Positions 33,656-45,960 of a DNA stretch of 64,000 nt are shown here, piece after piece (the stretch's first letter is position 1; each line of letters opens with the position of its first letter). Position numbers and translations under genes: made by a program. Source of the DNA: Tanypteryx hageni. Taxonomy: Eukaryota > Arthropoda > Insecta > Odonata > Petaluridae. The stretch lies in assembly GCA_028673005.1 (NCBI GenBank), contig CM054112.1, positions 190,251,144 through 190,315,143 on the forward strand. Direction: 5' to 3'. Under the pieces are notes generated by a model that was not told the DNA's origin, made no database searches, and saw nothing but the letters and a program-made list of their open reading frames with translations.

Positions 33656-33781
33656 CAGTGGCATAACTAGGAGCAGAAGGGTCCATGGCAAAATATTATC
33701 TATGGCCCTCCTCTCCCAATAAAACATAAATCGAGGCCTGTGGCATTTGGCCACCCACGCCACCCTATAGTTATGCCACTG
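33656..33781. mobile_element. Short hAT MITE (126 bp)
   Basis: CAGTGGCATAACTAGGA at the left and TATAGTTATGCCACTG at the right are inverted ends. The flanks AATATCAG and AATGTCAG match at 7 of 8 positions. There is no coding content. Confidence 0.88.
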
Positions 33782-33789
33782 AATGTCAG

Positions 33790-34640
33790 TAAGTAGATAT
33801 TCAAAATTTTCATGTTTATCAATACTCAGTATAAAAGAAAATGTTTTAGGATACAAAGTAATATGTAAAATGATTTAATTTTCTATAAAAGTTTCAGTGC
33901 CATGCCATTTTCGTACAAAATCAGGTTCCTGCTTCTACCTTTGCATTGGATTTGAAATAAAATTATCAGTGAAGGGCTAATCGTAAATGGCGGGATCAAC
34001 AAACAAAAAAGAAAACTTATCCCTATCATAATGAATGGGAGGAAGATTATTTTTTTACAATCATAAATTCAAAATGTGTGTTTGATATGCCATTCAACTG
34101 TAGCTGCATCTATAAATTTAACGTAATTGGGTGCTCGGCGCACCGAGTGCGCCATTGCATGATGTGGAAAACACGGCTGTAAATAGTAGTAATAATGATA
34201 AATTCATTCTAATTTTTTATTTATTCAGTATTTTGATGAATTTTATGATTTATAATTCTCATTGTTAAAATTATTGTTAGTACTTTCTGCGTTATATATG
34301 AGATAAATTTTCATGATATATTTAGGACAATATGAAATTATAGTATTCAAAATTTATTACTATAAAATATTAAAATGAGTGCCATTTTAGACTGAAAGTT
34401 GTAACAATAGAAGAAATAATGCTAAAAAATTACATTATTGATATATTTAAACTTTTACTGGCAAATTGCAATGTGTATATAGCACAACACAGCTTTTCAG
34501 CTGTTTTACTCCCCAAGGACAATAGCTAAAAGGTTTCAAACAACTTGCTGGACTACTCAGACAATACTGATAGGTTACATAAAAGAACAATGTATATGAA
34601 GCAAAATTTACAAATTGTTAGCATTTCAAACCCATTTACA
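33790..34640. other. Intronic DNA with one strong hairpin
   Basis: The only structure seen is GGCGCAC-CGA-GTGCGCC at 34137-34153, a 7-bp perfect GC-rich stem in AT-rich surroundings. Otherwise nothing is recognised. Confidence 0.4.
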
Positions 34641-34644
34641 AGAA

Positions 34645-36210
34645 ATAGGAAAGCGATTTTCTGGCTAGAAGTGAACTGTACAAAACCAAAGTAAAAGAAT
34701 TGAAGTCTCAACTTAATGCTCAACAATCCATATTCACTAAGCATAATATAAAATTAAAGGTAGCGACTACTGCGTCATTTAGGGTCAGTCACATCTAAGT
34801 GCAAAAAACCATTTGAGGATGGAGAGATGGCAAAGAAATATTTTTAAAAGCAGCAGACTCAGTGTTTGATTATTTTAACACTTTATCATCAGGAAACGTA
34901 GTACTATGTTTTTCACTGCTCGACCGTTGTAGTCGGGACACATATTAATATGTATTTTGCCTATGCATAAGGAAGCACATCACTAGGTGTTTCACAGCTG
35001 CCCTGTTGAGGGTAGCACACGTTGGGCTATGTATTTAGGTATCCTTGTAGGCTACTGTCACCTTACAAATCAGTGTAACTATTATAGCTGGATTGTGATA
35101 AAGGAGGTGCTTCGAGCATTAGTTTGTCATGTGTAGTCTCTCATTTGTATCTTTTTGAGCGTTACCATACTGTGACCAATTACTATGATAGAGACTTACA
35201 AAACGTTGTTATGTGTAATTATGACTGCATTAGGATTGCATTTTCAATAAAATTATGTAACAAAAATAAAATATACGAATTGTACTTTTATACTCACGAA
35301 TTGTACTTTTGTATTAACCGTAACTGTAAATAAATTTAAATTTGATGAAACTGTGTTATAATATAGATCATAATCAGTACCCATTCCAAATTTGACTTGA
35401 AAATATGAAGTACTTTGGAAATTACAATAGTTTAAGTATAATTATACATTACAATGCATGTAATAAAAAAATGCCCACTACAGAGAAGAGGCTGCATGAA
35501 AATATGTCCAATGGTAAAGTGTTATGAATAAAGTGCCATTTCCATGATTAAGAAAATACAGCTATCCAGGCATACTGTTATGCGATGTTCAGTAATGATT
35601 GGTGAGAATCTGAAAGAGCAACTAAAGTAAGATATAGATGATTATTTTCTTTTTGCTTCAATTTGATGAGTCGACAAACGCTATTGACATATCTCAGCTA
35701 TGTATTTTCATAAGAATGGTGTTTGAAAATCTATGTGCTACCGAGGAATTGCTGAAAATTATACCACTGAAGGGAAAAACTAGAGGGGAAGATATTTTCT
35801 GGGAATTTAAGGACTATGTTATTAAAACTAGGTTACCAATTCATAAACTTGTATCCATCACCACTAATGGAGCACTGGCTATGACTGGCCTTACCCATGG
35901 ATTTGTTGCTCTTTGCAAAAAGGACACTGATTTTCCAGATTTCCATAATTACCATTACATAATTCACCACCAGCTTTGTGTAGTAAAATATTCAATATGA
36001 AAGAAGTAATGGACATTGCATTCAAGATCGTCTGTTCCATTCAAGTTTACAGAGGCATCTATTCAGATCCCAACTAGGAGAAAGCGAAGTGGAACATGAA
36101 GACCTTTTGCTACTTACTGATGTCAGATGGCTTAGTAGAGGAAAATTTCTCCAGAGATTTCGAAATTTGTTACCTGAAATCAAGGAGTTTCTAGCTTTAA
36201 CCACTTGACT
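34645..36210 (+). pseudogene. hAT (Charlie/ZBED-like) transposase pseudogene
   Basis: The first block reads FLARSELYKTKVKELKSQLN, then AQQSIFTKHN, then after a stop KPFEDGEMAKKYF. After an interruption of about 700 bp (34890-35570) it resumes with FDESTNAIDISQLCIFIRMV, EELLKIIPLKGKTRGEDIF and LVSITTNGALAMTG. Frameshifted pieces then give KEVMDIAFKIVCS and LTDVRWLSRGKFLQRFRNLL. This is the order of the hAT catalytic core: the first acidic residue in DEST, the second near TTNGA.AMTG, and the R/W motif DVRWLSRG. Several frameshifts and stops make it non-functional. Confidence 0.9.
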
Positions 36211-36219
36211 GGGCATGGC

Positions 36220-36950
36220 GATCTACTGAATGCTGTAGGAAAAATTTCAATATCTCAAATAGATGACTTAAAATGGAATTATCAGTAGAACCTTGCATTT
36301 AAGTTGCAAAGCATTAAAGTGTCCTGCCAAGGAAAGGGTTAATTCACTTTAAACTGAACTGGCCATCTTACCTTTGGGATGTAATTGGGTTTTCTTGGGA
36401 TGCTCCTCATGAAGGACTTCTGTTTGGGAAGCATTGTTAGCCCAACCTCAATCAGAAATACTCAATTCTGAAATAGGATTAGGTAGTCCATCTTCAGTGA
36501 TAGAATATTTGCCCACAAAGTGGAAGACAGTTTCGATTCCTGGTCAAGGAAGAACTTCACTACCATTTCCCAGAAATTCTTATAAGATCTCAAATGATCA
36601 TGCCATGTAGAAATTCATTGGGATAGTTTTGGGAATTGATCAAAATGCATAACATAAACGTCTATTCTTCTAAAACAGTATATTACACAAAGGTACTTAA
36701 AAAGTATTGTTTAAATTTCAATAATTATTTATGATAACAACCCCTACATCTGTGGGTAAGGAGATACATTTTTAAGGAAGACAACCAGGTATGATCTTTG
36801 GGCATTAGTTGGAGGACCCTTGGCCTTAAGTGCAAAAAAGGCATGTGTGATATTGAAAATGAACTTTTGGTGCTTCAGTGTAATTGAGTTGTTAGCCTGA
36901 AAATTTGAAGAAAATCATGATATAAAATTATTCAGTGAATGAAACAATTT
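36220..36950. other. No recognised feature
   Basis: Possibly the continuation of the hAT pseudogene's 3' part, but no motif of the hATC domain was found. Confidence 0.35.
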
Positions 36951-36959
36951 TTTTTGCAT

Positions 36960-37930
36960 TATCAGAGAATACATATTTGTGTATGATACTAATGTGGAAT
37001 TCTGTGGCCCGAAAACTTTAGAAACTTTTTCAGGAAAAAAATCATTCTAGTTCACCAAGGCATTTAGGAAGGGCCACGTCAAATATCATTTCCAGCCATG
37101 TTTATGTCCATACCCGGCAAAATTTAGAGAAAATATTATGGCATGATAACAGTTAAATATAATGTTTTAGATAAACTTCATTCATAAAATAAATAGGGAT
37201 GATCTAAAACCTAAATAATTGCTTCAAGACTTGTATGGCTAAATGTGCCCTGCATGAATTTGGCAGTCGTATTAATTAAAGCTGTCAGAGTGCGCCGCAC
37301 ACGTCACACCTATAGATACCCTTTACCGATAGTATTACTAAAACTTAAGTGCAAGATGGTATTTCAATTTAATGGAATAAATAATAAATGGAATGCATAT
37401 GTAATAGCGGTATGTATGCTCAAAGTGTCCTTTTTCTTCTGCAACTCTTTTTTCCCCGTACAATCATTTTTATCGATACAGCAATACCAAACTTCCACTG
37501 TTCTATTATCCATCACTTCCTCCTCTAGTTGTGGTCATTTAAGACCAACCTTACAAAGACTATGTTTTCCTTTTCCCATCACCTTCAGTTTTTCCTTGTT
37601 TTGACATGCTGCTGTTCAGTTTCCATGTGTTTTTGTGTATTAGGTAAATCACCTGAAGCTAATAGGTAATAGTGTAGGCATATCTTTTCATTCTTGTAGC
37701 CATTGCGATCTCAATACACACAACATTATTTATCCTAAATATGTATAAAATATTTGTGACATCTACACAAATTCTACTGTTTGGTGGCATTAATTGTGCT
37801 AGACACTGGGCTATTTAGGAATTAAAATATTGCAAACATGCTGAAATTGTAATCACTGTTAGCAGACATGTATTAAAGCATAATAATAAAAATGCGCCTC
37901 GAAGTTCACGTTGCATGAGGTATTACTGTA
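36960..37930. mobile_element. pogo-type non-autonomous element, copy without SINE
   Basis: Matches 46918-48042 in inverse orientation over most of its length (for example TTCACCAAGGCATTTAGGA, TTTGTGACATCTACACAAA and CAGTTTTTCCTTG). Its right end TATTACTGTA is pogo-like; the left end is diverged. The place where the other copy holds a SINE is an uninterrupted sequence here, near 37536-37546. The open frame 37245-37604 has no recognisable content. Confidence 0.75.
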
Positions 37931-38180
37931 TATATGTGTTTTTCAACCAGCATTCCTCTGCAGAACACAAGTGTTCCGCTGGCATTGCATTGGCATTGTT
38001 CCACGAAATATTCCACCAAAAACAGTTTTTCTATAAATTTAGATTTCTTAATGAATTTAAAAATAAAAGTTTTAATTTTGCTCATACCATAAGTCCATCT
38101 ATCGAGGTAGCAGAAAGTAACAGGTTACAGTTTCTAACCTGCTGCAGTATGCATGTGCATTCTCACAGCCATGGTAAATA

Positions 38181-38260
38181 TACAGTGCAACCTCTATAAT
38201 CCGAATTAATTAATCCAATGGTGTGTTCGGATTATCAAGGTGTTAGGATTAATGGATTCT
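38181..38260 (+). mobile_element. Tigger-type left end
   Basis: TACAGTGCAACCTCTATAAT followed by CCGAA and further TCCGAATTA/TTCGGATTAT repeats is a typical Tigger terminus. No partner end was found. Confidence 0.5.
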
Positions 38261-38384
38261 AAGTAAATGACCATGTTTTTAAGAAAAAAATATAATGTAT
38301 AGTAGGTACATTTCCACGGTAAAAACTGAAAATTTATATATACATACATGATTATATCTTGTTAAAGTACATAGTCATCCATCT

Positions 38385-39800
38385 TTTACTTTCTCCATGT
38401 ACGAAATATAGAGAAAGTATTGTTTTCATGAAAAAATCAAATTCGAGATTTCAGCGGAAATACTGTAAATACCCGCGTATAATGCGCACCCTCGTATAAC
38501 GCGCAGGGGGGTTTTCAGCCTCGTAATCTATGATTTTTCTATGTACCCACGTATAGCACAAACAGATTTTTTTTAGCGTTACCGTTCCGGAATAAAGTAG
38601 ATGGTGTAACGCGGTCTAAAGCAATGATCGAATTATTGGTATTATGTATTGGTAACATAACGAAAGTGCGAAATGAAATTTTCGAATAAAGTTCCAAAAG
38701 AACGTCAGCTAACTCAATCATTACATACTCTGTTTACTTACAAGGTGATATTAGGATATACACAATAATCCAATTATATTAATTTCATAGTATGGCATAT
38801 GACATTGTTTGAGCTAATAAATTGAAGGAATGACGATAATCCTATGTCGAAGTTTTTTACATATGTTTTAGTCACGCCTGAGGTGGACGGGTTCGCCCAA
38901 CCTTCAGTTTTAACCTTATTAGGACACTCTGGGGCACGTAAAAACGACAGCAAATAACCATAATTAACTACAGACTCTAAGAATCAAGAATAAATCACGT
39001 TTGAATGCTGAGAGAAAAGTAGGGAACGATAACTTGATTTAGTTCTACAGGAAGTATCAACTCCCAGCATACTCAAAAGCATCAGCTGCTATTGTTTCTA
39101 ATTGTAAGGTGTACCAGTACCTCACCACCAGGCCGGGCGCCAGTGTAGGGTGACATCATGCGTAAGATGACGATTCCGATAACAACATTGAAGAAGAATG
39201 GTCCAGTGACGAAGAATTTCTTGGCTTTTAAAATGAATAAATACTCTATTGATTCTTTTCTTAGCTAATTAATGTATGTTTATAGAATTAGTTAATAAAT
39301 TTTAACTATTATCTATCTAACTTTTCGTAAAAATCGCCAATAAAATTATGAGGATACCCAGGCAGTAATTAATGTGCCGAAATAGTGGAAATATGGGGTC
39401 AAATGAAAATAGGAAGATTATTTATCCTCGCATAACACGCATCCTAATTTTTAACTCAAATATTTCGAAAAAAAAGTGCGCATTATACGCGGGTATTTAC
39501 GGGACATGTTTTAAGGTGCCCTGAACATGTTTTGACTATTTTCTCAATGATGTCTGTGGGTGTGTGTCTGTTACCGGGATTTTGTGGGTGTTCTAACTCA
39601 AATACTATTAATCAGATCAACACAAAAATTTACATTTGACATTTTTGTTAAAGGAAAAAGAACTGATTAGGTTTTGATAAACATCTGTCAACCGAAAGTG
39701 GGTGATTACTCATCTCACATCAGTTTTTTTGATATATTTGATGAATGTAAAAACGTACTGAAATAATAGTTGTAGGGAATTTTAGTTTATACAATTTGTT
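38385..39800. repeat. Repeat starting TACTTTCTCCATG, split by a pogo element
   Basis: The left part (38385-38460) includes ACTTTCTCCATGTACGAAAT and GAGAAAGTATTG. The right part (39505-39800) includes TTTTGTGGGTGTTCTAACTC and a run matching 41260-41400. The copy inside the element at 41168-41731 is shorter. The family is not recognised. Confidence 0.55.
38461..39503 (+). mobile_element. pogo element with GTAAATACCCGCG ends
   Basis: Both ends carry GTAAATACCCGCGTATAATG followed by CGCAC as inverted repeats. Internally it matches 12696-13706 in opposite orientation. The transposase tail is reduced to a short ATGCGTAAGATGACG junction, an internal deletion of about 200 bp relative to the other copy. 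It sits inside the repeat at 38385-39800. Confidence 0.85.
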
Positions 39801-40293
39801 CGAAACATTTTTTCATATAATGCATTGTTTAAGAGATATCTTAAAACTTTTTTTAGCTGCCACCACCACACCACCTACCAGTGACTATTGTAAACAATTT
39901 ACGCTTAGTTACGTCACTCCTTTTTATTTTCTTAATTGTTGGAGTTTCTTGGCTATATCCAATATCAGAAGGCTATGTTTTGAGTTTATTTCTGTTCTTT
40001 GTAGTCTTAAATTTTTCTCACAGTTCCTTAAAATATTTACTATTGTGTAACCTATTTGGAATTATTAGAAATATTACAGGTATGGAGAAAGTCATGTGGT
40101 GGCCACATCAGATTTTTTTTGTTTTATTCTTTTCACTAAGTTCTTATATGCCTGCCCACGCAGCTGTCGATGTAGTAGCAATGTCAGTAGTGTAGTAGTG
40201 CATCAATATTCATGTAAAATAACGAGAAAAAATCCATATGTATTGAATTTCTGTAAATAAAACCAATTAATGCACCCCTATTCTGCCAATATT

Positions 40294-40342
40294 TTCTCCA
40301 TTTCAAAGTGTTCCACTACTCAAAAAAGGTTAAAAAACACTG
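40294..40342 (-). mobile_element. hAT terminus
   Basis: AAAAAAGGTTAAAAAACACTG at the right, preceded by AAAGTGTTCCACTACTC, reads inverse as a classic hAT end beginning CAGTGTTTTTTAACC. The other end is not identified. Confidence 0.5.
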
Positions 40343-40481
40343 GTATATATTAACAAATCTTTTACTATAAATTATTAATAATGTATATTTTATTGTTTTT
40401 GCGAGGAATGACTGCCAATTATTCCATTTTGGGGATGTGTTTGCTCATTAGTTTCAGTATTGAGAACAGTAATAATCTTAC

Positions 40482-40561
40482 CATCAGCATATAAAACGCA
40501 AGCTGATTTTGGGGGTCATTTTTCTGGAAAAAAGTGCATCTTATATGCAGAGAAATACGGT
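40482..40561 (-). mobile_element. pogo-type terminus
   Basis: The segment ends AAGTGCATCTTATATGCAGA, GAAATACGGTA. Inverse, this is a pogo end related to those at 20111 and 48010. Confidence 0.5.
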
Positions 40562-41167
40562 ACTTTTTCGCTAGTACATTGTGACAAAATTAAGGGCACA
40601 AAATTTGAGATATGCGATTTTCCCTCACCAATATGACAATTTCAATGATATGACTCATATTAATGTTCTCAGCCACATAGATTAGACCCCTCAAGTGTGA
40701 CTTTTTCTGTGGCATTTAAACTCCTAAACGTGTCTTTTTTGGCTGTCAATTTTCGATCAAAAGAAAATTAAAGTTGCATCTAAGGGAAAACATAGGGTTA
40801 TATGGGAAAATGTCTTCCAAGAAATGCTTTTTAATGACATGCTCAGTTTCCTAGGAATGTATATCCAACATATCTCAAGAGAAACCTGTACTCCAGAACA
40901 CCTGATTCGGAGCTTTCCAGATTAGAGAGATTCAACTAGTGTAAAACCTTTTATTCGGAAATCCAGTTAACTGGCTATTTTCAAAACTAATATATTTTTC
41001 CAAAATTTGTTAGGAGAAAAAAATTAAAATTTGGTCCCTCGCTAGTAATTGTCTGGCTCACTACCATGCATTGGATGTGATTCGGTGCTCCGAGCTTTCT
41101 TTTTTCATTGCCTTGTTTGTCTGTTTGTTTACTATTTCATCCACATATAATACCCACCTATTCCTAA

Positions 41168-41731
41168 TACAGTAATATCCCATTTAACACTGCCCCATAC
41201 AACACTGATTCGTTATAACGCTCTTTGTTCTCTGACCAATTTTTACTTTCTCCATACGATTTTGTCGGTGCTCTAACTCAAGCACTAATTACCAGATCAT
41301 CACCAAATTTCACATTTAACATTTTTATTATAGGGATAAGAGCTCATTAGTTATTGGTTAAAATCAGGCAACCGGAAGTGGAGGTTTACTCATCATTTTT
41401 TCTTTTTTTTCTCAAATATCTCTTGTGAATGGTTTTGTTTACCTATCTCACGAAATTGGACACCTATTGGTGGCATTTGGCACTGATTATAAGAGGAGGG
41501 TGTGTGGAATATGTTACAGTGTGTGAAAATGACAAAAAAGCTGCAACAGTTATTATATTGCAGGATTTCTGGAATGCAGCAGTTCTGCTACATTGTGCAT
41601 TTAAGGATTAATTATTTACAGTGCAGTTTTAGAGTATCGGAGAGAAGAGCGTATATACTAATATTTTGAAAATAGGTAATAAATTATGATTTTAGGAAAA
41701 CATCCCCAACGTTAAACGGGGTATGACTGTA
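41168..41731. mobile_element. Tigger/pogo MITE (564 bp)
   Basis: The left end TACAGTAATATCCCATTTAA and right end, inverse TACAGTCATACCCCGTTTAA, are imperfect inverted repeats with TA at both outer borders. It contains a short piece of the repeat described at 38385-39800. Confidence 0.8.
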
Positions 41732-42229
41732 GTATGTAAGTTAGCAAGAGAGTGAAAATTTCGTGCACTGATACAGAATGTGAGAGCCTCTTTTGGTTTT
41801 ATTTAATTTTTAACAACAATGAATTGCTGTATGTGTTCCTTTTAATGGTATGTGTGGCTTATGAAACACTTGTGAAAGCTAGACAATTTTTTGTGTGATT
41901 TCAGCGAATTGACTGGGAGATTTGGCCGTTCAAATATGAATGCGGCGGAAGAAACTCGGAAGTTTCGGTGAAAACACAAAAACTATTGTTTAACCATGCA
42001 AAAACGGAGATTTTTGGGTTTAAAAAAGTATTTAGTTTATTTTTTTACTCATTTTGTTTATTTCCTATCCTTCGTTAGGTGTTAGTGTGAGTAATTATGC
42101 CAAAAATGACGAAAATCTGGATTTTGCATGAATTGGCAATGCCGAGAATTAGCGGTATAGGGAAATAACATGGGATAACAATTCTCCCATAAGAATGCAT
42201 AGTGCATGGATGATGTGAAACACTCTCTA

Positions 42230-42400
42230 GTGTTAAATATCTTCTTTCCTATTCTGTCCCATAAAATGTCTAAAAATCAGAAGCTCAGGGGCTTTAACGT
42301 ACTCAAGGTTTTCCCTGTACAGTATAAGGCCAATAATAGAGCATGGATTATGTCTTCAATATTTATTGAGTGGTTTGGAAAAAATTTATTTATATTGGTA
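42230..42400 (+). pseudogene. Tigger transposase catalytic-domain fragment
   Basis: The frame reads KLRGFNVLKVFPVQYKANNR followed by AWIMSSIFIEWFGKN. It resembles the Tigger segment K..C/G-F-K-N-V-K..PV.Y.AN.RAWM.S..F.EW, which comes just before the second catalytic aspartate. That aspartate (in the D-N-C-P-A-H motif) is not preserved here. Confidence 0.75.
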
Positions 42401-43074
42401 AGTACCTGATTGCTGTAGCATTTTTATTATTATATAGTACAGGTATAGTTCACAGAAATGCTCAAAATAGAAAATGTTACAAAACAGAACACATGTTCTG
42501 GTAGTGGAACCAAAAGCAGTGGGTGTGTGAAATAAATGATGAAACATTTATAATTGAGCTAAATTTGAATTTATTCTTATTTAAAGAAAAGTGAAAAATA
42601 AATGTTTTATATTATTTTTATTAAATGAAGTTAACACACTGATATTACTTAATGTTTGATCAGATGGAATAATTTTACTATTGTGTGTGACGAACTGGAA
42701 CATAGTTCATGCGTTCTGGCCTGGTCCAGCTCATTCCGAACACTGTTTATGAGTGTATTCCACATAACCATAATTTCCAGATAACCAGCTATCCCTATTT
42801 CCCAAGCTTGCCAGATAAAAGGTTCTATACTATATTATATACTATATATATACTATATTTGGTATTTTTAATTGGGAAAAAATTATTTTTTATTACATGA
42901 GTACATTCATCTATTGATTTAATGAAAAAAACTATTTCAGTTATATTTGCTTTTTCAATCTTATGAAACCGTTGCTTTTTACTCATATGAATGTAAAAGC
43001 AATTTAGTTGTAAATTGAGTGTTTTTTTGGTTGCTGGTATATCTTTATTATTTCTTTATTCTCATTGATTTTAG

Positions 43075-43908
43075 GTAAACCATTGGATCAGGAACCATGA
43101 AAAGGATTTGTTGAGTGCTGGCCAGGAAACCACACTGTCTGATCGTGTGGCTCAGTGGCAAGAGTTAATCATGCCACGATTGGACACTAGCCTTGAGCAT
43201 GGTCCTTATAGCCATGTTAGGTATGCTCCCATTCTGGTGGAATTGGTGGCACGTGCTGGTTGGCCTCCTCCTGTATCTCTTGCTACTATGTCTGCCTCAT
43301 TGTGCAATGATGCAGATGACCTGTGTGATTCAGAGGATGAGATGAATTTTCATCTGGATTGGAAGAAGCAGCCTACTAAAGTCACAGATAAGGCACCTTT
43401 GACAGAAAGTCGTTGTGTTACTTTCATTCCGTATGACTCAGACTTTGTTGAATCTAGAGAATGTGATGAGGAGTGGGGTGGTGAACATTTCCTTGGCTTC
43501 AGAAGTGTTAAACAAATTAAGAGACGAGGTGTTGTGTTGTTGCCAGACTCTGTGGCGAATCAGGGAAATGACAAAAGTCTCTTTTCTGTACTTAGTGAGA
43601 CATATGATTGGGGCCTAAAGGATCAAGAAAGGCAGTTGTTAAAGGATCATAATGCAATGGACAAATGGCTGTCTGATAAAGCGCAGTGGCTGCAGAACAG
43701 AGTGAGAGCAAGTGGACCAAGGAGGAGGAATTGGGATGATTGGGTTGAGGAAAATGACAACATAGAAATTAATAATGATTTGGATGTGACATCTCTAAGA
43801 AGAGGATGTAGCAGTGTTGGTCGGTCTGAACCAGTACATTTTACAACTGTTTTTTCTGGTTTTAGAAAAGAGGAAGTATCTAGACTTCTTTTTACTGCAC
43901 TGCATCTG
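43075..43908 (+). CDS. NCAPH2: NCAPH2 candidate, large C-terminal exon
   Basis: The 834-bp exon has 278 codons with phase 0 at both ends, an acceptor TGATTTTAG and a donor CTG then GTGAGT. The start of the exon (LSDRVAQWQELIMPRLD, near residues 20-36) resembles the conserved segment of condensin-2 subunit H2 in which a helix with an RV..W pattern precedes a short aromatic motif. The end (FRKEEVSRLLFTALHL) resembles the family's C-terminal winged-helix region that contacts an SMC head. Between them lie about 150 acidic and basic residues, more than I recall in the vertebrate protein at this point. It is the longest open frame in the window, has no repeat character, and is joined in phase to the last exon at 48092. 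Confidence 0.75.
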
Positions 43909-44689
43909 GTGAGTTAATATTTTAATATTTTTTTTGTAAGAATTTTGTTGACATTTGAATTCATTCAACTTATAGTGCAGTGTTTCCTTACTGGAGTGCA
44001 ACAGCATGTTTGGGTGGCTGCAAAAAAATGTTTTAACACCTTCTCACCAGGGCAACCAGTCAGTGTGTCGCTGCTGTTATTTTGATATGGCGGAACAATC
44101 CATTGGTTGGTCACCCAGTTTCCTTCCTTGGCTGATTTTTACAAAAGAGAAAATAGTTAATCCTTACCATCCATGCATACATTTAAATGTATAGCTTGCA
44201 TGCTTTAAGGTGGCTGTCGGAGATGTGTGAGAGGGGAAGGGAAGGAGAAACTTTAAGGGAGAGCCGACATCAGAGCCTATGCGCAGTAACACAATTTTGA
44301 TTTGCACGAGTCCAAGTTCATGCATCAAATGCCCACACCTAAACATTACCTCCCCTATAGGTGGTCCTGCCTTGAGGATGGACTCATCCTATCGTAAATG
44401 TGCCTACTTTGCACTGACAAGTAAAGCGTTTTAGCTATACACCAAATGTAGAAACTTATGGCCATGTGTACATTTAAATGAATTTGCTTATATGAATTCA
44501 TAGCCCCATGATATTGTCCAGACTATGAAATGATGTGATGTCCCGAGATATGATCATTTATACAAATATACATAATATTTAAATATCCCAACTAAATCAG
44601 CTGTGAGATGGAGCAGTAGAAATTTAAATGCCAAAGAGACTCAATATTGAAATATATTTCAAGGCTCGTCATTCATCATTTGATATGCA

Positions 44690-45960
44690 TTTTCCACTGG
44701 GTTAAAAGAAAGTTAGTGATTTGAAATCTAAATTGTCGGATCAGCAATCTATATTTACCAAGCCTGTTATTAAGTCTAATAATACAGGAAAGATGCACAC
44801 ATCATGTGTGCATACATGCGAGGCAGAGGTATTCTTTATGATTTATGCAATCATGTCAAAAAGATTAAAATGAATGATTTAGTATAATATGTAAGAACTG
44901 GTATGCCAAAGAAAAATCAAATTTTTCATTCAGTAATTTATTTCCTAATCAGTTGTACTTAATAAAACAATCAACAATTATTTAAAACTTACCTCACTCG
45001 AGTAGTAGTAATATAATCTTTATGTTCACATTTATTCCTTCATCATAAATTACCTATTTCTTTTCACTTACAAATGCTGTGTATACATAAAGAAAACAGA
45101 TATTTACGTTCATTTCTTCGTCATAGAAAGACCATTCCCCTTCTTTTACTAAATGTTGCATGTGCATGAAAGAAAATTAAATTAATTAGTAATTTACAGC
45201 AGATGTTGTTTACTTCATTTACCACGAAGATTGTTTTCGTTGACAACAATTAAAATATATGGGAAAATTTTTCTAAGTTCAAAGTCATTTATGACTCTCG
45301 TTTGATTTTCTTGAAAGCTGCTACTCCTTTGATAAAAATGTACTGAACAAAACATATGCCATTTGACTAGTTCTACAATTTTGTTTGAAGACCTTTTAGT
45401 TATAAGCGATATTTTACGAGTTATAAAGTTCATTTTTTGTCACCAGTAAAGTGGCACTTCCGATTAGGATACGCAAACCATTTATATCAAATAATTTCAT
45501 CAACATACGCCCAGTAGTTTTGCAGATGAAACATGTGGACGGACACACACGACAGGCATTCTTTGTTTACTTTTTATAAAGAATTCCTAAAAATGCAACA
45601 TTAGCTTCTTTTCAAATTTATCATGTATTAGCATCGAAGAAAGAACCGCTTGAAGATGACCAGCTTATTAAGGAAGCATTAATTGCATGTGGTGTGCAAC
45701 TTTTTGTTGGATCTTCAAATAAAGAAGAAAATATATCAGCAATAAAAAATTTGGAACTTTCAAATGACCCTATTACTGGAAGAGTGACTGCCATTTTTGC
45801 ATGATATGAAAGTTAAACTGCAGACTGATCTAAAAAAATGTGACTGATATTCCCTTCAACTTGATGATAGCACAGATGGATTCAATACGGCTCATGTCTG
45901 TCACCAGCCAAAACTATCCTGAAAATCTTAGCTTCCCAGCTCTTCTCACTGCTTCAAAAT
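44690..45960 (+). pseudogene. hAT (Charlie/ZBED-like) transposase pseudogene, interrupted
   Basis: The first block (44700-44775) gives a diverged DLKSKLSDQQSIFTKPVIKS. The second (45597-45930) gives LASFQIYHVLASKKEPLEDD, QLIKEALIACGVQLF, LSNDPITGRVTAIFA and, in a shifted frame, LQTDLKKCD, then YSLQLDDSTDG. Together they match the BED-proximal and RNase-H-like start of Charlie-type hAT transposases, including the first catalytic acidic residue (DDSTD, usually DEST). The 820 bp between the blocks is an inserted repeat. It is parallel to the pseudogene at 34645 but not identical in what it retains. Confidence 0.85.
44776..45596. repeat. Interspersed repeat inserted into a hAT pseudogene
   Basis: Splits the hAT frame between NNT and LASF. 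From about 44930 to 45440 it matches 9780-10970 without the Helentron-like insertion. The right part (45440-45560) carries CAGATGAAACATGTGGACGG and ACACACACGACAG, a tail of the kind seen at interspersed-repeat 3' ends. Confidence 0.7.

Noticed and set aside
36022..36216. Minus-strand ORF
   Set aside because: Antisense of the hAT transposase motif DVRWLSRG.
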